This document shows positions 14,501 to 29,500 of a stretch of 64,000 nucleotides of DNA, in pieces. The translations under genes were made by a program, and so were the position numbers. Below the pieces are notes generated by a model, which worked only from the letters and a program-made list of their open reading frames with translations, had not been told where the DNA came from and searched no databases. The DNA is from Echinarachnius parma. Taxonomy: Eukaryota; Echinodermata; Echinoidea; Clypeasteroida; Echinarachniidae. The first letter of the stretch is position 1. The number at the start of each line of letters is the position of its first letter. Location: the NCBI GenBank assembly GCA_037951105.1, contig JBAMJV010008480.1, positions 1-64,000 on the forward strand, written 5' to 3'.

Positions 14501-17500
14501 TGAAGGGAAATATTATGTACATTGTATGGTGATCGAAAGTTCAAAAATGTTACTTCTTTTGAAATACCATTACAGATGAACTTTCAATCTGGTATATATT
14601 ATTTTGTAAAACATTTTTACCAACTGTTTATTCTGATTTCCTATCTTTACAGAACAACTACCAAAACACAGAGTCAATCGAAGATATGTAAGTCGTGATG
14701 CAAGCCTCCACACAAACTTTTTTTTCTCTTTCAGCGTGTTCACACACAAAGAATTTCATCCCTTAATCATGACTAAAGAATCATGACTAACGAAACGATG
14801 TATAAAGAATCATGATTAACAAAACTAACCGAACGTTCACACACACAAAAACAAGATCCCAAAACAGGTGGCATTCAGCTGCACGAAACATCGTATAAGT
14901 GCGCAGTTTGCTACTGCGCAGTGTGCTGTCTTTTTTTTCTGTCTGCTGTCTTCTGTTCTGTTCTGAGGTCACGTTAAGCCACGCCCAGTTATACATTAAG
15001 TTTCGTATAGCTAGTGCTAATCATGATTAGCGAATCGACCGGTCGTTCACACACAAAACGATCATGATTCTATAGTCAGCTCTCATACGAAACGATGCTC
15101 AAACCCCTGTTTCGTTAATCATGATTAGCTATACGACGTTTCGTTAAGTGAGCGTTCAGACACACAATCTCCGACAATTTCCGTCGTATAGCTAATCAGG
15201 AGCTGATTCTTTAGTCAGCTTCTGATTAGCTATACGATGAAATTTTTGTGTGTGAACACGGGGTTTGCCACCTCGGGCAAGTGAATTTATAATCTTTCAT
15301 ATTTGACTTGCCCCGAAACAGAAAATTTAATTGCCCGCCCCCCCAAAAAATGAGATTACTAAAGAATGCACAGAAGAAAAATTTACTTTTAACTCTCGTA
15401 GTTGAACAGAAATGTTGGGCAACCAAATTAGATCAGTTTACTTGCCTGTCATCAATTTTTACTTGCCCTGGGCAACAGGAAAAGTGCCTTGACCAATGAT
15501 AAATAATTAACATATATATTTGAAAATAAACGAAGATACTATGGAGCTGCACATTTCTATTCACAGGGACGTTTACGAGACACCCATCCAAGAGGATCGA
15601 CCTGCACTGCCGCCACTGCCCCCTGTTGTCAACAGACCACCAATCAAGAGAATCGTAACTCCGGAGGATATGCAAGTCTACGAGAACCCAGAGGATAGTA
15701 CAACTGAATCAGGAAGGGTAGGTCTTAATTATCATCCTTTCATAACTCCCATTTGTTGTGTACAAAACATAGTGTGAAGTACCAAACCATTGCAGAGCGG
15801 GTTAACTAAGCGCAGATAAATTAGCGCGCACTGCGCTTTCATGGCGCAGATCAAAGACAATGCAGCAAGCACATTTGCACAGCTCTCAAGCAAAAATGTC
15901 TTTAATGAGAGTTGTAGCTAGCTATGGCCTCCCTCTCCTTTCTGATTGGATGATTGTAAATGAAACAACATCATTCATTGGCTCACAGCTGCCCTGTGGG
16001 CGTGGTCTAACGCTTACTAATTTGCATTAAGATATTCCTATAATCCGGCCTTGGTCTCACGGTGCTTGCGAGGGGCTGCAACAAGTTTGTGCATTCTCTT
16101 CTCATCGCAAGTCTCATGGCAGGGTTTTGAAGTTGTTCAAAATCCATTGCAATCAAAACAATGGAAGAAAAATAGTATATGAGCCCGGCTATGGCAAAAC
16201 CAGCAACTTCATGCACCGCATTTACGATTTTGCGTAGATGGCCTGAAAAGGTACAAAATTGACCTCAGGGACGAAATGGACATTTTAGTATCATATTATT
16301 GTTGAGCAACTTTTCTAGTTTCTAATGAGATATGCAAAATTCCGAAATATAATCGGGAAAATGGCTATATCTTAGGATAAAATCAAGAATTACATGTACT
16401 TTGAACTGAGTGTTGAACTGTAACCTCAATTATCTCCATTGTTTTAGCAGAATAAGAAAGGAAAAAAAAATCATAACTTTGTCAATATTTGTCTGATCGG
16501 CATAGAAATGGTCTCAAAATAATGAAAACAAATCCACACAACAACATCATATCAAAAGCTCAATTTTACATTTTGTGTCAAAGTTGCTGGTTTTGCCAGA
16601 GCCGGTCACATATGGTGATGGCGTAGTCTTGTAGTGCGGGAATGGTCTTTCATTGGTTGCATCGCACCCTGAAATGTTTGAAAATGGCCTAGCTTATTCA
16701 TGTAAACTGACATCAGGATTATTCAAGCAAACTTATTAACTTTGATCGCCATAGTGAATCAGCCGAGTGGCTGTATATAATTTGCACGAATGGTGTGTGC
16801 ATGTGTATGTGTGACAAGTGCGCTACATGTGATGCGCAATTCACATATATCACAGTGGTCCCTATCATCATATAGTATTTTCAGCATGATTTCCAGTGAT
16901 TTGAACCTTGTCAGAACCATGGAGAGTGTTCGACGAAGCCTTCGAAGGACGAGGAGTCATTTACCAACCTAGAATCAGCATTTATTGATACATTTCGGTA
17001 AATATGTTATAACTATATCAATATCTTACAAATTGGAAACGGGCACATAAATAAAAATATAAATAAACGATGGCATCTAACGACGTTTACATTCAGCTAC
17101 CAGAAACCGGGGTAACTTTGGCAGCCGGGGTGACTTTGGCCACTTTTTGAGAAGGCTATATTTTCATCACTTTTCACTCTTTAGAACTAATATCTGATTC
17201 TATACATTACCGTATAAGGATATATTTATAACAATAAGAAATTTGTTTTAAAAAGTGAGGCTTGATGAAAGTACATTCATCTATTAAAAAAAGTGGCCAA
17301 AGTCACCCCGGCGGTCAAAGTCACCCCGGTTTACGGCTAAGCAGTATGCTACACCGACTTCAAGCCGACGATCCCAGCGATCGATTGCGGGGATTCCCGC
17401 TGAGGACTCATCGAAGATGGATATCACAGTATTGATATCATTTTTTTTTGCTCTTTAAATTTACAAAAATTAGTACTAGTTATAAAAAGAAGAATTGATT

Positions 17501-20500
17501 GATTGACCCATCGCAGCTTGTTGCAGCCCTTCGCAAGCACCGTAAGACCAAGGCCTAAGTCAACATATTGGAATACCAATTTTGTACTTCTTAAGCACTT
17601 CCTAACTTCCTGACTTAGGCAAGAACTTAGGAAGAGATTTGGGATAAATTTTAGAATACCACCCTTAGTCATTAAGATACACCTTGACCAGAACTGTACT
17701 ATCCCTTTAATCAAGATGATATCGTCGGTTGAGCAAGAGAAGGGCCCTATGTCCTTTTTGGTACATCAGAGATAATCATGTGTTTAAGTTTGGGAGCTCT
17801 GTTTTGTTAATATTGTTTTTATTTTTTATTTTTGATATATATGAATAACAAATTGAAATAATTGTTTCTGAAAATTTGGCATGACATTGAGGAGGCTGCG
17901 ACCTACAAGATGGTGTGCAGAACTCAATTAAGCCAAAGTTGACTTAATGTCTTTCTTACTCTCACCTGATGATACCAAACCACTTGCTAGATGTGACATC
18001 AGTGAAACCCAAACATCGATTGTAAAAAAAAGGAAGTTGCATAACAAAAACAATAGCAAATTACCTGGGCCATGTTGCTCAAACAGGGTACACCTGATGG
18101 GATTAGGCAAAAGCTTGTTTTCAACCAATCAGCATTGACTATTCATATACTTTTACTTTGATTCGGTTAATGGCTGTAGTTGTGCAGTTGGTCCCTGGTT
18201 TTTGCCTATGCATTTCCTTTCTTGTTTCGCACATTACTAGAAATAAATGAATACATAACATGAGCTAGTTTGATGTATACCTGTTATTTCTTTGACAGAT
18301 CTTAAAAGCGAAAGTGCAGAAAATCGTATCCATAGTGTTTATAAAACTACAGATTACTGGAGGAATTATATCATAGAGGACATACCTTTGGGAGAATTAT
18401 ATAAAAGTGCCTTGAAAAGTATGAACATAGAAGATTCATTTGTATTCATTTATTTTGAGGAGTTGAAACGGGGAATGGTACGTATTATATATTATCTATG
18501 TTCCTTATTTTGGGGGAATTACTTTTATTTGGTTTAAATAATGATAATAATGGTGGCTACTTTATATAGCGCACGTTCCATCTTTTGACTCTCGCATCAT
18601 TATTATTACTTGATCATTGGGTACACACTGCAACCAATCCAGCACACAAAGTGCACATTTTCATTGTTATGGGGACGTTTATATACTTAAAGGTACTGGA
18701 TAAAGATAATAGAGAGTACTGGTTTAGCCTTGTCAAGTATAAAGACAAATGATGTACATGTATAGCTTTCAGGAATACTGATGGAATGTCAAAATATATT
18801 TGCACGATTCAACCCAAATATTCCAAAATAAGAAGAATAATTATCTAAAAATTTGACATAACATAGACATGGCTCTGACCTACAATTTAGCAAACATTGA
18901 CTTTACACCCTTCTCAGTGGTAGAGCATGGTCAGACTTATTGGGGGGGCAAGCCTTATGTATTTCTTCTTTTGTCTTCTATTTTTGTTTTCTTTTGTTTT
19001 AGTTAAAATAAAAAATAAAACAATTTGTATTTATTTATTATTATTTTTTAAATATTTTTAAAAATATATTTATTTGTATTTATTATTATTATTATTGTTT
19101 TTGTTGTTTTTTTTTGGGGGGGGGGGGGGGGGGCATGTCCCCCCCCCCCCCCCCCATAGCTATGCCACTGGCCCTTCTCACTCTCACCAAACGATATCTT
19201 TTGTTTTTCTTTGACAGGGTTCGATGGCTCCAGGTTCAGTCAGTGATGAAGGGAGTGGGGGTTCGTTCATCTTCCAGCAGCAGTCTGGTAATGGTAAGCC
19301 GTCAACAGCATTTGAAACAAATAAGCCAGGGGGGTGTTTCACAAAGATCCTAAGTTGATCTTAGCACTAAGATAGTCTTAAATATTATGGAAAGCCACTA
19401 GTGTCTTGAAACAGTTTTATAATAATTATGTTGAAATGCATAATATGTTGATTCAAATCATATATATTTTATAATTATCAAAGAGATTCATAATCTTCGC
19501 ATAAAATTCATGAAATCTCTTTGATAATTAGAAAATATATATGATTTGAATCAACATTTTATGCATTTCAACATAACTTTCATAAAAATGTTTCAAGACA
19601 CTAATGGCTTTCCATAATATTTTAGACCATCTTAGTGCTAACATCAACTTAGGATCTTTGTGAAACACCCCCAGTTCACCTTAAGCGTATGGAGAACATC
19701 ATTTCTGGTATATATATATATAATTATAAATGTTAAGCTAATCCTGATTATATTATGCAATTCCTATAGAGTTAATACAGGGACCACCAGGCTCACTTTA
19801 ATAGGCAGTGGGTTAACCCGGTCACTTCGAGATTATGTAATCCCCATAGACTTTGTACATAGCCCACCCGGTTCCCGTAAGCAACGGGTTAAGTGGAAAA
19901 TTCCAAAATCAGCTAGTGCTTCATATTAACCTTAATAATTGATAATTAAGCTTTTGATTGCACCATTATCATAGTCAATTGCCATTATATATTCATCGAT
20001 ACCAATCATCAAGTTGTAGAGGAGATTATTGTAATTATGTACTTTTTTACATTCTATTATGTTGACAGTTACAATGACAAAAAACGGTATCCATCCGAAG
20101 TTTTCAAATTTGAACTTCATTTTCCGAAAGAGCATAAAAATAATGTCAAAATACCAAAAATCAATTGAATATGTTAAGTATTGGCTGAGATATGCCCATC
20201 CGAATGAATTTTTCGTCAATGGGCAATCAGTGTTATCATGGGCGTAAATACTAAAATACGTAACACCTATTCATCAGGGGGGGATGAATGAATAGATCAT
20301 CCCCCCCTGTTGAATGGGTATCAATGACAGATTTACGCCCATGAGTGTTATAGTGCTCTGGTTCATAACTTTATGAACCAGAGCACTATAAACACTGATT
20401 GCCTATTGAAATAAAATTCATTCGGATGGGCATATCTCAGCCAATACCTAACATATTTAATTGATTTTTGGTATTTTGACATTATTTGTATGCTCTTTTG

Positions 20501-23500
20501 GAAAATGAAGTTCAAATTTTAAAATTATAAAAATAGATTTTTAATGACGTCACACTTCACCACTCTATTGTAATATACTTTTTACATTATGATTTTGACC
20601 CACAGGAAGTTTCGATGACTATGACAGCGAGGGATCAACAGATTACGAAGACATAGATGAAGACATTCCAGGCGGCAAAATCATGTGAGTTAATGTCAAA
20701 GTCAAATTTAAAGGTGCACCTGTAAAGTGTCTAACTCCATAAAAACTGATTTGAGCTTCCACATTTCTCTTCTACCGTGTTGTTTGTCTTATGGTAAGAG
20801 AAGAATAACAAAGGGTTAGATTTTTTTCAAATGCCTTTTAGTATGACGCTATCTATCATTGATAATCATTCAGCTCAAAATGTGACGTTTAGAATTTTCA
20901 AATTTGAACTTCATTTTCCGAAAGAACATACAAAATAATGTCCATATACCGAAAACAAATTGAATATGGTCAGTATTGGCTGAGATATGCCCATCCAAAT
21001 TAATTTGTTTGGCAATAGGCACTCAGTGTTATAGTGCTCTGGTTCATAAAGTTATGAACCAGAGCACTAAAACACTGATTCCCCATTGAAGTAAAATTTG
21101 TTCGATGGGCATATTATCTAAGCCAATACTTAAAGGGACTTAGTAACATTGTCCAAATCGTCAAAATAAAATTTTCATTCTAGCGGTTCCCTCATAACTT
21201 GTTGTATTCGCATTAACAATAAAATCATGGGACAGGTTTCGGTTTTTCAAATTTCCCTTTCGTTACAAAGATATGTACGATTGAAGTATTCAGATAAGAA
21301 AAACTCCGGGCGAGATTTTCATCCCTGTACAAAGTGAATGCAGTGAGTTAGTGAATATCACCCAATATCACTTTGCATTTTCGCTCATAACTTGGCCATG
21401 CAATGTCCATTTGACTTGAAATTTTCACACAATACCCTGTGGACATGTGAGATAACAACACTATACATTGCATCAACCCTTCATCACTTTTTGCACATGT
21501 CAACAAAGTTACTAGATCCCTTTAACATATTCAATTGATTTTCGGTATTTGGACATTATTTTTGATGTTCTTTCGGAAGATGACTTTAAATTTGAAAATT
21601 CTAAAATAGGTTTTTATGACGTCATAGCTTCTGTACTCTATACAGTAATTCGTTGTAAAAGCTGACGCAAATTTTTGCTATTTTAACCAGGAAAGCAGTG
21701 TTCTCTTTCAATAAAACTTTCACACATCATTCGGACATATCTTACAATGCTTTTGGTATAGGATTGAAGTCTCAAATGTAATTTTGGGCAATATCTGACA
21801 CTTAACCTTTAAGCATCGACTTTTATTAATGCTGTTCCCTTGAACCGGTGCTAAAATTGATTTTAGTGAAACATCTTTCTGGAATAACTCTTTAAACAAT
21901 ATTTTGTTTGCAAGCAGTTTCATTATTCATTATTCCCTTTAAAGTTTTAACTTATCCAACTTATTATTTTCTTTTCCAACAGCGAGAAGCAAAAGAAGCC
22001 AAAGATAAACAAACTTGAGGAATTTAAGAAGATGCACGATGACCGCGACTTGATCGGCTTACTCTACTCCTACGGCAACTTCATCGGCACAATGAAAGCT
22101 GGAAACTTCTTGGCCAAATGGGAGAAGCGATACTGCATCGCGAGAGATATGGAACTCTTACTCTACAAATCATACAAGGTATGAGTTACATTTATTCATA
22201 TTGGTTAGCAGAAGATGGAGGGGAGAAGGGAGGAGGGGGAGGAGGGGGAGGAGAGGGAGGAGAGGGGGGGGGGGGGGTAGGGAGGGAGAGAGGGAAACTT
22301 CTTGGCCAAATGGGAGAAGCGTTACTGCATCGCGAGGGACATGGAACTTTTACTCTACAAATCATACAAGGTATGATGGGTAACATTAATATTGTAGCTA
22401 GATTCATATCGGTTACCAGCTAGGAGAGGGAGGGGTGAAAGGGGGAGGCAAGGGGGAGGGGAGGGGAGGGAGAGGTAGGGGGGAGGAGAGAGGGAAACTT
22501 CTTGGCCAAATGGGAGAACCGATACTGCATCGCAAGGGACATGAAACTCATACTCTACAAATCATACAAGCTATGAGAATTTATACTGTACATACATTTA
22601 TATTGGTTAGCAGGAGGGGGGGGGGGGGGATAAAGGGGGAGTGGGGGAAGGGGAGGGGGAAGGAGAGAGGGAAACTTCTTGGCTGAATGGAAGAAGCGAT
22701 ACTGCATCGCAAGGGATTTGGAACTTTTACTCTACAAATCATACAAGGTAATGTACATATATAAAAAAACAATTGTTTAGCAGGATGGGGAGGGGAGACG
22801 GAGAATGGACTGAGGAGGAGGGGAGAGGAGGAGGGGAGAGTAGGAGGGGAGAAGAGGAGGAGGGAGGGGAGGGGATTGGAGGGGGTAAACTTCTTGGCTA
22901 AATGGGAGAAGCGGTACTGCATCGCGAGGGAATCATACAAGGTATGAGTAACATTTATACTGTACCTATATTCATATTGGTTAGGAGAGAGAGGGGAAGA
23001 AAGGAGGGGGAGGGGAGAGAAGAGGGTTTTCTCTTGTTGAATGAAATATGAATGTAACTATCGATTGTGCTTCCTTTTTTTATTAATTTGGATTTTGTTC
23101 CATTTGTTCAGGATAAGAAACCCCAGAGAATGCCCCTGATGGGTTACGAGGTCTACCTACTGGGACAACAGTGTAATCGGGACCACGTCTTTAGAATCAA
23201 CCGTGCAGTAATATTCTATGTAGAAGTGTAACTCTTATTGAAAATATTGACTGTTTTCGTACTGAATTTAATTTATATTATTACTATTTGTCTTTCTTTT
23301 TCAGGATAAGAAGCCCCAGAGAATGCCCCTGATGGGTTACGAGGTCTATCTACTGGGACAGCAGTGTAATCGGGAACACGTCTTTAGAATCAACCACAGT
23401 AATATTCTATGTAGAAGTGTAACTCGTATTGAAAATATTGATTGTTTTCATTATGAATTATATTCATATTATAACAATTTTTCCTATTTTCAGGATAAGA

Positions 23501-26500
23501 AACCCCAGAAAATGCCCCTGATGGGTTACGAGGTCTATCTACTGGGACAGCAGTGTAATCGGGACCACGTCTTTAGGATCAACCACAGTAGTATGAAGCA
23601 CCCCTTGCTGTTTGCCGCAGAATCCAGACTGGATTCTGAGAAATGGGTTTCGGTAAGTCACATTTCTTAAAAAAATATTGTTTCAACATGTTTGTTCTTA
23701 ACTGTAACTCTTTCAACCATTCAGGACTATGCACTATCCCCTTCTCGGTTCCCCCCCACCTCATCACCACCTCCCGCCACCACCACCTCCCGCCACCACC
23801 TCCCGCCACCACCTCCCGCCACCACCACCTCCTGCCACCACCACCTCCCGCTACCACCTCCCGCCACCACCTCCCGCCACCACCACCTCCCGCCACCACC
23901 ACCTCCCGCCACCACCTCCCGCCACCACCTCCCGCCACCACCTCCCGCCACCACCTCACGCTTCCCCCTCCCGGTAACTTATTGAAGGTAGACCACATAA
24001 TTATACCCATTAATCAAACCCAAACATTACATGGGATGGTATTTAATAGAAAATAGCTTAGATAAATATCTGAAAAATACAAAACCTAGCGAGATATGGA
24101 CAAAAACAAAAACACACACAAACACATTCATGATGAATATGATCATGAAGTACGTCGTACATGGTTACAAATATTCATTAAAAGAACATATTTGATTCAT
24201 GTTTGGATGGCATTTCCAGTTTTCATCACATTTTAAAAGTTTTTACAAGAGGTGCTTTCTCACTAGTTCCAAATTTTAAAAGTTCTTGTAAGAGGTGCTT
24301 TCTCACTAGTCCAAAATGTTTTTTTTTGCTTCGTTCCCTACCTAGGTTCTATCTCGATATGCCACGATAGACCACACAATCGTGCCAACTTCAGGTTATA
24401 CCATAGACCCAGAGGAACAAGATGACGGAGGGACGTCCAAGAAAGGTAAAGCAAAAATAATTGTGATGATTTTTAGTATCGTAATTATATTCAATATTTG
24501 TATAGGGCGTCTAGCTTATTAGGAGTAGCTAGCGGATTCTTTGCAGAGTATCAAGAATTTAAAGATTGTCATGCGTGGGGACATAGAGGGCCTTCCGGAG
24601 TAGCCTTATTTATTTGTTTCTAGGCTAGTTCATGGGCACTGCCGAACAGTGAGCCAGTGTGTTACTACTCACTGTGCATCTGAGTTATATCAAATCTGAA
24701 CCAGCTTTTATAAGATTTATTCAAACTGTTATAATTGCATTTACTTCACCTGGGAGTGTTTCATAAAGATTTTAAGTTGAACTTAAATTTAGGTTGGGCT
24801 TAAAAGTTATTGAAAAAAGATATTCAAGAGCAAAATTGCACATATTTGAGATTTGTAATAAATTTTACATTTAGAATATTAAATCTCCTTGATAATAGTT
24901 AATGATAATGCTTATAAACCAAATTTTATGATGTATTTTTAATAGTTCAACTAATAGGATCTTTGTGAAACACCCCCCTGATTCGACAGAGACAAACTGA
25001 TGAAGATTATTAATATACGTTAGATAAACGTAAGAGCATTCTTTAGTTAACAATAATAATGGTCTATATATATATCTAAGCATTTATATGACGCCATGAT
25101 ATTCTGTTCCGAGGTGCAATCGCCTTTTAAATACATTTGACGATTTGTTCATTATTTATTTGTTCTAGAAACAAAGAAACGTAAGTTGGGCAACAACAGT
25201 TCATTACTCCAGCACTGCAATATGTACATCCAAATCACATTTTATTTCTGCCACTGCTAAAATTTGTATATAAATTGTAGCATTCAAGTTCACATATCAA
25301 AATCTTTGTTTATTCACCATGCTACACTTTGATTTTTGTCCACCTGCAACAATTTTTTGAAATAAAGATGCATTTTTATACAGAAACTGTATTTCACTTT
25401 ATATAAACCATCCCATTTGAGAAACCTTGATCCAGCACAATTCAAAATATTGAAAAAAAGATGCACATTTAAAAGAAATAATTGAGAAGGAAAAAAGAAA
25501 TTTAATCACATACATAAATTACATGGATGTCATGAGGGTTTCAAATCACTCCTTACTTTAAACCACGTGATGTGAGAACCTGGTGGGCCCTGTATTAACA
25601 TTATAGGGATTTGCCAAATTTATTAGGGAATAATGTAAGTACAATTTTCTGCGCCAAGCTGTTTCATCATTATTTAAGTTGAACACAAATATTTGTTTGA
25701 AATGCACAGAACTTAAGAAATGTGCGATGGCTCTCAGAAAGTGCCTGGTAACATCGAAGATTTAAAACAAATTTCAGAAATACCCATTTATTGCTATCAT
25801 TGTGTTGTGACATCTTTGCCAGATGATAAGTCTGAGCACCCAAGGGTTAATCAAAATACGAGACCAATGTACTGTACTTCAATAATTAATAGCTAATTTA
25901 GAATTTGCAGTATTTTCCAGTATGAACAATGGTTTATAATAACAGTCCTTTTTCTTTTGTATATTCAGTAGCAGAACCAAAAAATAGAAGAATATAGTTT
26001 AGGTTTTTATTATTTACAGTGATGACAATTTGATTGCATGATTTTTTGATGTTTTGAAATAATTCATGAGTAAAAGGTATATATACCAGATCTCAATATT
26101 ACGGTATAGAAAAAGAATTGAGCTAAGTCGTTGTTTGTATAATTTCTTAGATACTCATGTTAGAAGATTGAGAGCCTTGTAGAGACCCAATTTAGCTCTC
26201 TTTTTATTTGCTATAAATATTCCAAAAATTAGAAATTATGATAATAAGTATTATTTATATAGCGCATAATATGAAATAACATCCGATCTCTATTTGCTTT
26301 GCAATAATTCATTACCAAAATTACTATTATCTGAAAATTTGGCAGTACATAGAGAAGGCTCTGAACTATATGTGACCTCACACCACAAAATGACCGTTAT
26401 GTCGCCGTGGTAGTTTGTCTGTTATTAGCTGATAATAGTCAAATTTTGTTTAAAATATGAAATTCAGAATTTTGGTATATAAGAGTATCTTAATCTACAT

Positions 26501-29500
26501 TTTGTAAAATTTTGAGAGCCAGAAATCATGTTTAAATATGATTTTTAATCAAACAAAAATGATCAGATAACAGTGTTTGAATGGACGCCGATCTTTGAAG
26601 CGGCCCGTTTTCTCCCTAACTTTAAAACTGATTCAGCAATGTTCCAAATCTTGGGCGCTTATTATGAGATTGGTTTGCTTAGTCCAAATATGACCTATTA
26701 TATACATTTAAGGGTAATGACTTCTACTTTAATGTCATGTAAAAATTAGCACAATCATTTTTCCAGACTTATTGGTCGGTTTGTGGTGTAAGGTCACATA
26801 TGTACAAGATGGTATACAGAACTCAAATTAGTAAAACAAATGACTTAAAGGGATCTAGTAACTTTGTTGACATGTGCAAAAAGTGATGAAGGGTTGATGC
26901 AATGTATATTGTTGTTATCTCATATGTCCACAGGGTATTGTGTGAACATTTCAAGTCAAATGGACATTGCATGGTCAAGTAATGAGCGAAAATGCAAAGT
27001 GATATTCACTGACTCACTGCACTCACTTTGTACACGGTAAGAAAAACTCTGGGGGAGTTTTTTTCTTATCTGAATACTTCAATCGTACATATCTTTGTAA
27101 CGAAAGGGAAATTTGAAAAACCGAAACCTGTCCCATGATTTTATTGTTAATACGAATACAACAAGGTATAAGGGAACCGCTAGAATTAAAATTGTATTTT
27201 GAGGATTTGGACAATGTTACTAAGTCCCTTTAACAACCTTCTCACTCTCACTTGACGATATTGATATTTTCTCTCCCAGGTGGCTTCTTCCACTTAGGCA
27301 AGAAGGATAAGGACAGCCTCCAACAGGTCAACATCGATGAACAGGACAACTTATCAGGTGAGAATTCCACTTTTTATTATCATGTCATTGGAAATGTCCA
27401 ACTAGAAGTGAAAGGAAGTATGCACTTATCAGTAAAAGATTATACAAATGCCAGCTTTAACCCTAATCCCACTGGGGGGGGGCCATTTTGGCCCCCCCCT
27501 GTCGTTTTTTTTCGACGTGCATCTAGACCGTTTGGAATTTCACGTTCAAACTTCATGACTATTTTCTCTCAAGTCTCCCGCATGTTTTGATATATAATTC
27601 ACCCCGGTCGGACATGTAGAACCGATTTTAGAGGTCGATAATTGCTCGACCGTCACAAAAAAATGTAATTTTTGTACAGGTTTCTATGTAATTCCTATTA
27701 TCCGATGCCATGTAAACTCCAAATCGGTTATAATTGTTACTTTGAATTATAATTTGGATTATTTCTTTTATTAGTTGAATTCATACACTTCAGAGATAAA
27801 TTCTTCTTAAAAAAACAAAACAAAAACAACAAAAAAACAATAAAATACATAAGAATGAAAACAATGTGGGTAAATCCGGGAATACTAATTTGCATATTTA
27901 TGCAAATTAGTGATATATTTTATCACCATAAAAAACATGGATGTGATGAATTGCATCATTTGAAAGTATTTTTACAGAAAACCTGAAGAAATCCTGTAAT
28001 TTCTCTTGATTTTAGATGAAAATCCCAATTTTCCCCCAAATTCGTCAAAAATTTGCATATTCAAAATTTTAATTAATTATAAAAAAAAAAAATAATCGTC
28101 TAATTTTTTTTTTTCCGTCAAATTCTTATTCTACTTGACTTGTTGTACGTATGTGCCAATTTTCAAGTCGATCGGTCCATTCGTTGCCGAGATTGGAGGG
28201 GGGGGCCAAAACGGCCCCCCCCCAGTGGACTCAAGTGACCAAAATAACCCAGTGGGATTAGGGTTAAGCTGCGTTCCCATTAGAGCGAATTTCCGCTGCG
28301 AATTTCCGCCGCGAACATTCGCACGGACCAAATCAGTATTATTCATATATTATTCTTATTACATGGCGAATAATTGCAAGCGAATTTTTTTAATCGCTCC
28401 TCAGACCGATTTTTTCAATAATTTGCTGCGAAAAAAAAAATTCGCCGCGGAAATTCGCTCTAATGGAAGGGCAGCTTTAGGCTTCCCTTGTAAATTGTCC
28501 TCAATTTTTTTCTTATTGGCTCTCTTTTAATAGGCAGATCCAAAATATAACTGTTGGTATGCCTTCATTTTTCTCTAGGGTATGTGAGCATTGTTGGTGC
28601 CCGGTACGGAGAACCGAAAGTCAAACGAAAGTGGATCACGATACAGGGTAACGCATTCGCGTGTGCGCCGAGCAGAGACGAGCAGACCACCTTCAGTTTC
28701 GGCATGGCGGGCATCACCGTCGACACTGCCGACAAGAAAGAGGCGAAGATGAAGAACGCGTTTAAAATTTCGAGGGACAACGAAGTGCTGCTCTACATTG
28801 AGGTAGGTTTATAAATGTAGTCCGATAAGAATTAAAAAAAAATTAAACAATTTCAAGCCTTATGCAGGGCTGCCAAGTCTCCCTGTTTTTGCAGGGGACT
28901 CACTTAAAGTAGACCCAAATTACTGCATCGGATTTCATCCTATCAGCCAATCTCTCTGATTATTGAAAGATTAGTGTCATTGGGGAGTATGCATTTGATA
29001 GATTAGATATCTCCCTGATTTCTGATGAAATTTCCGTAAATCTTCCTGATTATTGAAACATTATTGTCATTGGGTGGTAAATGTATGTATTTTATAGATA
29101 TCTCCCTGATTTCTGATGAAATTGATCTAAATCTTCCTGATTATTGCAACATAATTGTCATTGGGTTTGTATGCATTTGATCGATATCTCCCTGATTTCT
29201 GATGAAATTTCCCTAAATCTTCCTGATTGTTGAATGTTAATGTTGGTAGCTCTGCGGCTATGTTGCACCCTTTAGATATAATTCTAATTGCCCAGAGAGC
29301 ATTCTAGCCAAATATTTACCAAAGATAATGATGTGCCCTTATTTAGATCTTACAGGTGAATTCTGAAGAAAAACAAAATACGAAACCCAAATAGAGCCCA
29401 AAACTCCAGTACTTTAAGATCTTTAATATTGTGTCCGTCCTCCTAGCTAGGCTCCAAACAAGGTGGATGCAAGAATGCATCCCACGAAACTTGTTAAAAT

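Larger units (their letters stand above)
26331..27262. repeat. Dispersed repeat X broken by two MITEs
   Basis: Pieces at about 26331-26377, 26803-26844 and 27234-27262 match, in order, the continuous copy at 17.86-17.985 kb. The gaps are filled by the TATATGTGACC MITE (26378-26805) and the TTAA MITE (26845-27233). The last piece lies about 17 bases before the exon 12 acceptor. Confidence 0.8.

Noticed and set aside
23579-24056. Gly/Trp-rich and Pro/His-rich frames of 75-143 codons
   Set aside because: Caused by the CCACCACCTCCCG minisatellite in the intron after exon 9.
27457-28267. TTAACCCTAA / TTAGGGTTAA as telomere-like sequence
   Set aside because: Single copies at the two ends of an inverted-repeat element, not a tandem telomeric tract.
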